From NCBI GenBank assembly GCA_910584485.1, contig CAJUAV010000003.1, positions 62,001 through 126,000 of the forward strand: a stretch of DNA of 64,000 nt, read 5' to 3'. A program made the translations under genes and the position numbers. The notes under the pieces were generated by a model. The model was not told the DNA's origin. It worked only from the letters and a program-made list of their open reading frames with translations, and did not search any database. The DNA comes from an uncultured Alistipes sp. (GTDB lineage Bacteria > Bacteroidota > Bacteroidia > Bacteroidales > Rikenellaceae). Each line of letters starts with the position of its first letter. The stretch's first letter is position 1. Shown in pieces: positions 41,064 to 48,109 of the stretch.

Positions 41064-43457
41064 ATGAAAAAACTATTAACCCTATTATTCTGCGGCATAT
41101 TGCTGTGCGGATGCAGCGACGAGTACGACGACAGCGCACTGCGCAATGATCTGAACGACCTTGAAACTCGTGTTACCAAACTGGAGGAACTTTGCAAACA
41201 GATGAACACCAATATTTCATCGTTGCAATCCATTGTAACTGCATTACAGACCAATGACTATGTTACAGGTGTGACTCCTGCCATGCAAAACGGGAAAGAG
41301 GTCGGCTACACCATTACGTTCAGTAAAAGCAATCCTATTACCATTTACCATGGCAGAGACGGACAGAACGGAGCGGACGGAACGAACGGTAAGGACGGCG
41401 CAACACCTGTCATCGGTGTGAAAAAAGACACGGACGGGATTTATTACTGGACACTCAACGGTGATTGGCTGACCGACGGGAGCGGAAGGAAGATAAAAGC
41501 CCAGGGAACGGACGGCCAAGATGGAACAAACGGTTCGGACGGAGACAACGGTACAAACGGTAAAGACGGTGTTACGCCCAAGTTTAAAATCGAAAACGGC
41601 TATTGGTACATCTCTTACGACAACGAGATGACGTGGACACAACTTGGTAAAGCGACAGGCGAAGACGGTAAAGACGGCGAGGATGGCATGGGTGGCAATT
41701 CGATGTTTGCCGCCGTGGATTATACCTCCGGTGCCGATTACGTAATTTTTACCTTGTCGAACGGTACGCAAATCAAATTGCCTACATGGTCCGCGTTCGA
41801 AGCCTTACAACGCCTTTGCAACGAAACGAATACTAATCTTTCGGCTTTACAGACCATCGTAACCGCATTACAGAATAACGATTATATTACGAATGTGGTT
41901 CCGCTGACCGAAAACGGCAAGGTAACGGGCTATACGATCCAATTCGCCAAGAGCAACCCGATTGTCATTTACAACGGCAAAGACGGTACGAATGGCGCCG
42001 ATGGAAATACGCCTGTCATCGGTGTGAAGAAAGATGCGGACGGCCTCTATTATTGGACGCTGGACGGTGAATTTATCGTGGCGGACGGTCAGAAAATCAA
42101 GGCTCAAGGGGCGGATGGCAGCGACGGATCGAATGGATCGGACGGCATTACGCCCAAACTCGAAATTCGGGAGGGTTATTGGTGGATTTCCTATGACAAT
42201 GGAACCAACTGGACAAAGCTGGGCAAGGCTACGGGCGAAAATGGTGCCGACGGCAAGGATGGCAGCGGCATTACAATCACGCAGGATGAAAACAACGTCT
42301 ATTTTGAACTGGCCGACGGAACGATTCTGACCATTTCGAAAACGGGAAAAGTAATAGATCCCGACATCATTCAATTTGAAGATGAGCGTGTAAAGACGCT
42401 GTGCGTGGCTGTCTGGGATACGAACGGAGACCATGAGTTGTCTTATGAAGAAGCCGCTGCTGCGACGGCGATCGGTGATCTGTTCAAAGGAAATCAGGAA
42501 ATCCGTTTGTTCAATGAATTGCAATATTTTACCGGTTTAACGACGCTTGATGGTACGTTTAACGGTTGTTCCGGCCTTTGGAGAGTGACGGTTCCTGCAA
42601 ATGTCGAAACCATGTCGGAGACTTTTACGAGCTGTACCCAGTTAAAACGAGTTTTCTTTGAAAAAGGATCACGTTTAAAGAAGCTGGAGAATGTTTTTTG
42701 GGGTACTGCATTAATGTCCATTGAGATTCCGGCAAGCGTGGAAATAATAGGTGAGTACGCTTTTTCATCTCTTACGAATTTAACCTCCGTAACTTTTGAA
42801 GAAAACTCTAATTTACGCGTCATCGAAACGGAGGCATTTGTTGAGACATCGCTGACGGCTATCGAAATTCCGGCATCTGTTGAAACAATCGGAGACGCTG
42901 CTTTTCGGAATTGCTCCGCATTAAAAGAAGTTATTTTTCAAAAAGGAATAAAACTCAAAACAATTGCAGGCGGAGGAGCCTATACCGAAACAGCGAACGC
43001 AAACCAAGGCCTTTTTTACCAGTGTACATCGTTAGTTTCGATCGAAATTCCTGCAAGCGTCGAAGTGATTGAAAAAGCGGCTTTTAATGATTGCGCTAAT
43101 CTGCAGACGGTTACGTTTGAGTCGAATTCGAATCTTTTGACGATAGGCGGTCAGAAAGATTATCGTGGAACCCAATTTGGTGCATTTTCGGGTTGTCGAA
43201 ATCTGACATTGTTCGATGCCGAAAACTGCACCAAGGTTCGAACGATTGGTGGCTATGCATTCTCCGATTCCCGAAACCTGTCGTTTAAAATAGGCACCGA
43301 AATCCCTCCGATTTTGTATGATGCGGACGCTTTCTTTACTACTTATGGAACTTCTATAAAATTTTATGTTCCGACATCCAGTCTCGAAGCCTATCGAACC
43401 GCTGATATGTGGTATTATGTCTTCAATAACAACAAAACTCCTTTAATCGGATTCTAA
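41064..43457 (+). CDS. Surface lipoprotein with duplicated DUF4988/collagen-like modules and BspA-type leucine-rich repeats
   Basis: 797 aa. Cys17 follows a lipoprotein signal, and SDEYDD after it fits the surface-export signal of Bacteroidota. Residues of about 25-215 and 245-430 are two copies of one module: a short coiled coil (NTNISSLQSIVTALQ), a beta segment (GYTITFSKSNPITIYHG), Gly-X-Y-like tracts (DGQNGADGTNGKDG) and a GYWYISYDN block. A Ca-binding-like DTNGDHELSYEEA follows near residue 453. From about 475 come LRR_5 repeats (IEIPASVEIIGEYAF and variants). It is probably an adhesin or ligand-binding surface protein. GC content is clearly lower than in its neighbours. Confidence 0.85.
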   Translation: MKKLLTLLFCGILLCGCSDEYDDSALRNDLNDLETRVTKLEELCKQMNTNISSLQSIVTALQTNDYVTGVTPAMQNGKEVGYTITFSKSNPITIYHGRDGQNGADGTNGKDGATPVIGVKKDTDGIYYWTLNGDWLTDGSGRKIKAQGTDGQDGTNGSDGDNGTNGKDGVTPKFKIENGYWYISYDNEMTWTQLGKATGEDGKDGEDGMGGNSMFAAVDYTSGADYVIFTLSNGTQIKLPTWSAFEALQRLCNETNTNLSALQTIVTALQNNDYITNVVPLTENGKVTGYTIQFAKSNPIVIYNGKDGTNGADGNTPVIGVKKDADGLYYWTLDGEFIVADGQKIKAQGADGSDGSNGSDGITPKLEIREGYWWISYDNGTNWTKLGKATGENGADGKDGSGITITQDENNVYFELADGTILTISKTGKVIDPDIIQFEDERVKTLCVAVWDTNGDHELSYEEAAAATAIGDLFKGNQEIRLFNELQYFTGLTTLDGTFNGCSGLWRVTVPANVETMSETFTSCTQLKRVFFEKGSRLKKLENVFWGTALMSIEIPASVEIIGEYAFSSLTNLTSVTFEENSNLRVIETEAFVETSLTAIEIPASVETIGDAAFRNCSALKEVIFQKGIKLKTIAGGGAYTETANANQGLFYQCTSLVSIEIPASVEVIEKAAFNDCANLQTVTFESNSNLLTIGGQKDYRGTQFGAFSGCRNLTLFDAENCTKVRTIGGYAFSDSRNLSFKIGTEIPPILYDADAFFTTYGTSIKFYVPTSSLEAYRTADMWYYVFNNNKTPLIGF

Positions 43458-43508
43458 TGCAAGGTGGAATTTACTCGTGATAATCAATTGATTAAAAAAA
43501 TACGAAAA

Positions 43509-43754
43509 ATGGCAGAGGAGAAACTAACCGACTTGTTGAATAAAATATATTTCAACCAGAACGTCATTATATGGGTATTGAGTTACATCGGCGTGGCATA
43601 TGCGTCGATGCACCCCGGGTTATGCTGGCTTTGCTGTGTGAGCCGGATAATGTATGTCGTGACCTCGTTATCGGTTCTTGTGACGCTGTTTGCCTATACC
43701 CGTCACTACTGCGCGAAAAAAAACACTAAAAAAACGCCGCCTGCCTCGAAATAG
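43509..43754 (+). CDS. Small membrane protein of unknown function
   Basis: 81 aa from the ATG at 43509; a GTG at 43464 would add 15 residues. A polar N-terminus (MAEEKLTDLLNKIYF) is followed by one or two hydrophobic segments (about 18-30 and 42-63) with four cysteines in or near the membrane. A Lys-rich tail follows. It starts about 50 bases after the lipoprotein gene. The family is not recognised. Confidence 0.5.
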   Translation: MAEEKLTDLLNKIYFNQNVIIWVLSYIGVAYASMHPGLCWLCCVSRIMYVVTSLSVLVTLFAYTRHYCAKKNTKKTPPASK

Positions 43755-43773
43755 GAGACGCGGATCAAACGGC

Positions 43774-43834
43774 ACGACCCCGAACGGACGGCTTTGTCAA
43801 AGACGGCTGCTCCGCTCGGGGTCGTCGTTGTTTT
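43774..43834 (+). terminator. Terminator at the right edge of the island
   Basis: ACGACCCCGA pairs with TCGGGGTCGT around a long (about 37 nt) interval that can form an inner hairpin. TTGTTTT follows. Confidence 0.55.
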
Positions 43835-43906
43835 CGTGGTCGTCTGTTCTCCGCCCTCCCCTCCCGATATTTTTCGTTTTTCATTCCGCGTTTCTCGATT
43901 TATTTC

Positions 43907-43914
43907 TACCTTTG
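43907..43914 (+). promoter_or_regulatory. -7 box of coaD, 6 bases from the start codon
   Basis: TACCTTTG ends 6 bases before the ATG at 43921. If it is used, the transcript starts at or very near the start codon. Confidence 0.6.
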
Positions 43915-43920
43915 TAGGCG

Positions 43921-44391
43921 ATGGAACGCACTGCAATCTTCCCCGGGTCGTTCGACCCCTTCACGCGCGGCCATGCCGCCATCGTCGAGGAGTCGCTCAA
44001 ACTCTTCGATCGCGTGGTGATCGGCATCGGCAACAACACGCTCAAGCAGGGGCTGCTGTCGGTCGAGAGCCGCAAGCGCCTCATCGACGACGTCTACCGC
44101 GATAATCCGCGCGTCGAGGTGCACGTCTACACGGGCCTCACGGGCGAATTCGCCGAGCAGACGGGGGCCGTGGCGATCATCCGCGGCGTGCGGAACACGA
44201 CCGACTTCGAGTACGAGCGCACGATGGAGGCGACCAACCACCGCATCTATCCCGAAATCACCACCGTCATGCTCTTCACCCCCGCCGCCGTCGCCGACAT
44301 CGCCTCCTCGACCGTGCGCGAGGTGCTCGCCTTCGGCCGCTCGGTCGAAGAGTTCCTGCCCGAAGGCATCGACATCGCGAATTACCTGTAA
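43921..44391 (+). CDS. coaD: Phosphopantetheine adenylyltransferase
   Basis: 156 aa. It carries out the fourth step of coenzyme A synthesis. The nucleotidyltransferase motif FPGSFDPFTRGH is at residues 7-18, IIRGVRNTTDFEYE is in the middle, and the ISSTxVRE-like block reads IASSTVREVL. It is the first gene of the coaD-lpxD-tlpA-ruvC cluster, 12 bases before lpxD. Confidence 0.96.
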   Translation: MERTAIFPGSFDPFTRGHAAIVEESLKLFDRVVIGIGNNTLKQGLLSVESRKRLIDDVYRDNPRVEVHVYTGLTGEFAEQTGAVAIIRGVRNTTDFEYERTMEATNHRIYPEITTVMLFTPAAVADIASSTVREVLAFGRSVEEFLPEGIDIANYL

Positions 44392-44403
44392 ACAGATTAC
44401 GAT

Positions 44404-45438
44404 ATGGAATTTACCGCTGAAATGATCGCCGGCTTCCTGGGCGGCGAAATCGTGGGCGACCCCCGGGCCGCCGTGCACACGGTCTGCTCGATCGAGGAGG
44501 GACGCACGGGTGGGCTGGCCTACCTCGCGAATCCCAAATACGAACCCTTCCTCTATACGACGGGGGCGTCGATCGTCCTCGTGGAGCGCTCGTTCGAGCC
44601 CGCCGGCCCTGTCTCGGCGACCCTCGTGAAGATCGACGACGTGGCGGGCAGCGTCGTGCGCCTGATGTCCATGTACGCCGCCGCGAAGCCGCGCCGCAAG
44701 GGGATCAGCCCCCGCGCCTCGATCGCCGAAACGGCCTCGATCGAGGGTGAGAGCTACGTGGGCGATTTCGCCGTGGTGGAGGATGGCGCCAAGATCGGCC
44801 CCGACTGCCAGATCTACCCGCAGGTCTACATCGGCCCCGGGGTGGAGATCGGCGCGGGCACGACCCTCTATGCGGGGGTCAAGATCTACGAGGGGTGCCG
44901 CATCGGCCGCAACTGCATCCTCCACGCGGGGGCGGTGATCGGCGCCGACGGCTTCGGCTTCCTGCCCAATGCCGAGGGCGGTTTCGACAAGATCCCCCAG
45001 CTGGGCAACGTCGTCATCGAGGACGACGTGGAGATCGGCGCCAACACCTGCATCGACCGCGCCAAGACCGATTCGACGATCATCCGCCGCGGCGTGAAGC
45101 TCGACAACCTCATTCAGATCGGCCACAACGTCCAGGTGGGCGAACACACCGTCTCGTCGGCCCAGACGGGCATCGCGGGGACCTCGCGCGTGGGGCGCAA
45201 CTGCTTCCTCGCGGGGCAGGTCGGCATCGCCGACCACGTGACGATCGGCGACCGCGTGAAGATCGGCTCGAAGAGCGGCATCGACAAGAACGTCCCCGAC
45301 GACGAGATCCGCTTCGGCTACCCCGCACTGCCGGGCATGCAGTACCACCGCGCGTCGGCCGTCTTCAAGCGGCTGCCCGAACTGGATCGTCAGGTGCGCC
45401 AACTCGAAAAGGAGATCAACGAACTTAAAAACCGATAG
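44404..45438 (+). CDS. lpxD: UDP-3-O-acylglucosamine N-acyltransferase
   Basis: 344 aa. It adds the N-linked hydroxyacyl chain in lipid A synthesis. An N-terminal uridine-binding domain (about 1-100) is followed by a left-handed beta-helix of hexapeptide repeats (IAETAS, IEGESY, VGDFAV and so on). The catalytic His is in the IQIGHNVQVGEHT stretch, and a short C-terminal helix ends the protein. It stops 1 base before the next gene. Confidence 0.95.
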   Translation: MEFTAEMIAGFLGGEIVGDPRAAVHTVCSIEEGRTGGLAYLANPKYEPFLYTTGASIVLVERSFEPAGPVSATLVKIDDVAGSVVRLMSMYAAAKPRRKGISPRASIAETASIEGESYVGDFAVVEDGAKIGPDCQIYPQVYIGPGVEIGAGTTLYAGVKIYEGCRIGRNCILHAGAVIGADGFGFLPNAEGGFDKIPQLGNVVIEDDVEIGANTCIDRAKTDSTIIRRGVKLDNLIQIGHNVQVGEHTVSSAQTGIAGTSRVGRNCFLAGQVGIADHVTIGDRVKIGSKSGIDKNVPDDEIRFGYPALPGMQYHRASAVFKRLPELDRQVRQLEKEINELKNR

Positions 45439-45439
45439 G

Positions 45440-46492
45440 ATGAAAAAAATGATCGTAACGGCACTCGCTGCGGCGGTGCTCGCAGGCTGCTCGACGCAGC
45501 CGAAGTATGTGATTTCGGGCCAAATCGACGGGCTCGAAGGAACGGTTTACCTGCGCGACCGCGAGGAGCTGCTCGACTCGGCGGTCGTCGAGAACGGCGC
45601 CTTCCGCCTGGAGGGCATCGTCGAAGAGCCCCGTGCGGCCTACATCTACGACCGCCGCGAGCCCGCTGCCGCGCAGATGCGCGTCTTCGTGGTGGTCGAG
45701 AAGGGCGAGATGCAGGTGGCGGCCGATCCCGAGCGGGAGGGTGCCTACAAAACGACGGGCAGCCCCTCGAACGATGCCTGCGTCGCCATCAACAAGCAGC
45801 GCTACGCCCTGCTGAACGAGTACAAGGCCGAAGAGACGACCGAGGAGCGTCGCGAAGCGATCGTCGAGGAGTTCAACGAGGTGGGGCTCGAGGGCGTCAA
45901 GGCGAATCCCGACAACCTCTTCGGCGTGCTGCTGTTGCAGGACGTGATGTACGAACGGACGGCTGCCGAGCTGCAGGCGCTCATCGACGGCTTCTCGCCC
46001 GCCATGCAGGAGCATTCGATGATGGTGCAGATCAAGGAGTACGTGGCCAAGAAGCTCCTCACGGAGCCCGGGCAGTCCTACGTCGATTTCGAGCAGCCGA
46101 CAGCCGACGGCGAATCGCTGTCGCTCAAGTCGGCGATCGAGAACCCCGCCAACAAGTACGTCCTGCTCGATTTCTGGGCTTCGTGGTGCGGCCCCTGCAT
46201 GGGCGAGGTGCCTGCGCTCAAGGAGGCCTACGCCGCCTACCATGACAAGGGCTTCGAGATCTTCGGCGTCTCGCTCGACAACAACAAGGAGCGCTGGACG
46301 GCCGCCATCGAGAACAACGGCATGAACTGGATCCACGTGAGCGACCTCCAGGGCTGGCAGAACGCTGCCGCAGCCGAGTACGGCGTGCGGTCGATTCCTG
46401 CCAACTTCCTGATCGATGCCGAGGGCAAGATCGTTGCCACGGGGCTGCGCGGCGACGAGCTGAAGGCCAAGATCGCCGAACTGCTCGACTGA
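45440..46492 (+). CDS. TlpA-like thiol-disulfide lipoprotein with DUF4369 domain
   Basis: 350 aa. The lipobox LAGC (Cys17) anchors it in an envelope membrane. The N-terminal DUF4369 region (about 22-110) is followed by a helical linker. The C-terminal thioredoxin domain has WASWCGPCMGEVP (active CXXC) and the cis-Pro loop VRSIPANFLID. It probably reduces periplasmic disulfides; partners are unknown. It sits 1 base after lpxD. Confidence 0.9.
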   Translation: MKKMIVTALAAAVLAGCSTQPKYVISGQIDGLEGTVYLRDREELLDSAVVENGAFRLEGIVEEPRAAYIYDRREPAAAQMRVFVVVEKGEMQVAADPEREGAYKTTGSPSNDACVAINKQRYALLNEYKAEETTEERREAIVEEFNEVGLEGVKANPDNLFGVLLLQDVMYERTAAELQALIDGFSPAMQEHSMMVQIKEYVAKKLLTEPGQSYVDFEQPTADGESLSLKSAIENPANKYVLLDFWASWCGPCMGEVPALKEAYAAYHDKGFEIFGVSLDNNKERWTAAIENNGMNWIHVSDLQGWQNAAAAEYGVRSIPANFLIDAEGKIVATGLRGDELKAKIAELLD

Positions 46493-46573
46493 CGCCGATC
46501 CGACCGATCGCAACGAATGCGGGGGAGCCGGACGCTCCCTCGCTTCGTTCGGCGGCCTTTCATCGCAAGAGGC

Positions 46574-47182
46574 ATGGAACGTTACCGCATCATGGGGATC
46601 GACCCCGGTACGAACTACATGGGCTACGGCGTGATCGAGATCGAGGGCCGTACGCTCCGTTCGGTCGTGCTGGGCGACATCGACCTGCACCGCCTGACGG
46701 ACCCCTACGCCAAGCTGCACGGCATCTTCGAACGGGTGGGCGAACTGATCGAGACCTACGATCCGCGCGAGGTGGCGCTCGAATCGCCCTTTTTCGGCGA
46801 AAACGTGCAGTCGATGCTCAAGCTGGGACGGGCGCAGGGGGTGGCGATGGCCGCCGCGCTGCACCGCGGCCGTCGGGTCTTCGAATACGCTCCGATGCGG
46901 ATCAAGCAGGCCATCACGGGGCGCGGCTCGGCGACCAAGGAGCAGGTGGCCGCGATCGTCTGCCGCACCCTGGCGGTCGAGCGTCCGCCCCGACGCCTCG
47001 ATGCCACCGACGGCATGGCCGTGGCGCTCTGCCACTATTATACGGTGTCGAGCCCCCTGCAGGCGGCGTTGGGCGAAGAGCGGGTCAAAGGGCTCGGAGG
47101 CGGCAAGAAAGCCGCCTCGAAGGGGGGATCGAAGAGCTGGGAGCGCTTCCTGACGGAGCATCCCGAGCGGGAGATCAAATAG
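46574..47182 (+). CDS. ruvC: Holliday junction resolvase
   Basis: 202 aa. Catalytic acidic residues are visible in MGIDPGTNYMGYG (Asp9), VALESPFFGENV (Glu) and the RLDATDGMAVAL C-terminal motif. The tail (GGGKKAASKGGSKSWERF) is basic and longer than in E. coli RuvC. I chose the ATG at 46574; the longer frame starts inside the intergenic gap. It is followed by a terminator. Confidence 0.94.
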   Translation: MERYRIMGIDPGTNYMGYGVIEIEGRTLRSVVLGDIDLHRLTDPYAKLHGIFERVGELIETYDPREVALESPFFGENVQSMLKLGRAQGVAMAAALHRGRRVFEYAPMRIKQAITGRGSATKEQVAAIVCRTLAVERPPRRLDATDGMAVALCHYYTVSSPLQAALGEERVKGLGGGKKAASKGGSKSWERFLTEHPEREIK

Positions 47183-47189
47183 GAACGTA

Positions 47190-47222
47190 GAGCGATGCCG
47201 CGGCACCGCTCTTTTTGTTTTT
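47190..47222 (+). terminator. Terminator of the coaD-ruvC cluster
   Basis: GAGCG then TGCCG pairs with CGGCA then CGCTC, followed by TTTTTGTTTTT. Confidence 0.85.
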
Positions 47223-47264
47223 CGGTACGGCCTTTGCAGCGGACGACGGGTAAACGAATCAACG

Positions 47265-47588
47265 ATGAAACGACCGAATTTCCCCCGAACGCTCGTCCGC
47301 TTTGCGGCGTACGACGAGACGGCGACCCCCGTCGCCGAACGAAACGATTGCGCGACGGCCGATGCCGCCGACGAAATGTATTGTCAGACGCTGCTGGAGG
47401 AGCAGCGCGCCGAGGCACAGGCCTGCGAGGAGGCGAAGACCGAGACGCAGCTGACCCCCGACGACGTGGTGGCTGACGGCGGTGCGATGGCTTCGACGAG
47501 CGGCGACGAGACGCCGACCGAACGCGAACTGGTGCAGGACGTCGTGACGACCAACCCGTCGAAGGAGAGCATGGAGAGCCGCGGGTAG
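47265..47588 (+). CDS. Small acidic protein of unknown function
   Basis: 107 aa. It begins MKRPNFPRTLVRFAAYDETA and is then strongly acidic and Thr/Glu-rich (EEQRAEAQACEEAKTETQLTPDDVV in part), probably disordered. It has no signal peptide or known motif. Codon use resembles the core genes. It is isolated between the ruvC terminator and repeat array 9, with no clear -7 box, so its expression is uncertain. Confidence 0.5.
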   Translation: MKRPNFPRTLVRFAAYDETATPVAERNDCATADAADEMYCQTLLEEQRAEAQACEEAKTETQLTPDDVVADGGAMASTSGDETPTERELVQDVVTTNPSKESMESRG

Positions 47589-47619
47589 GGAGTTGAAAAT
47601 TGAGAATTAAAAATTAAAA

Positions 47620-47985
47620 TGGGGCGGGGCGGGGTGCGCATCATTCGATTCGGCCTCGCAGCCATCAGCGGGCCGAAGCCTCCGCGTGCGGAGGCCCGCA
47701 TCGGTCGATACGGGCACTCCGCAGGCTTCGACCCGAAAGCAGCCCGTATTCGGCGTTCGCATCATGCAGGCTTCGACCCGCGTGAACATGCGCGCTTTAG
47801 CGCGGCAGCCCGCAGCCGCCCCCTGGCGGAGGGCTGCCACTCGCACACTCGTCGCAAGCCGCTCCGCTCGGCTGCGGGTAGCGTGAAAATCGCGCGATAG
47901 CGCTGCGGGCCGCAGCTTCGCCCCTGCGAAGGCCCGCATAAAGCGTCCCTTCGCAAGCTGCGTCCCGAACGGTTCAGCCTCGGCT
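47620..47985 (+). repeat. Intergenic modular repeat array 9
   Basis: It is preceded by an AT block (47591-47619) and a G-rich run. A type I cassette (GGGCCGAAGCCT...AGGCTTCGACCC) is followed by the hairpin CGCGCTTTAGCGCG, a type III cassette, the hairpin CGCGCGATAGCGC and a type II cassette. The part around 47695-47900 resembles array 2 (5205-5410) almost base for base. No gene is seen in 47589-48109. Confidence 0.85.
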
Positions 47986-48047
47986 GCCGCAGAATCCGAT
48001 CGCCCTCGGAATCCTGCGCCCCGCAAAAGCCCCCCGCTTCCAAACGA

Positions 48048-48085
48048 TTGCGGCCGAAACATCCGCACGGATGTCTCGGCCGCAA
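48048..48085 (-). terminator. Hairpin beyond the EF-G2 stop codon
   Basis: TTGCGGCCGA and ACATCCG pair with CGGATGT and TCGGCCGCAA. The stem is very strong, but the T run after it on the minus strand is short. Confidence 0.6.
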
Positions 48086-48109
48086 AGCGTGAGCGAAAGC
48101 CGCTGTACG

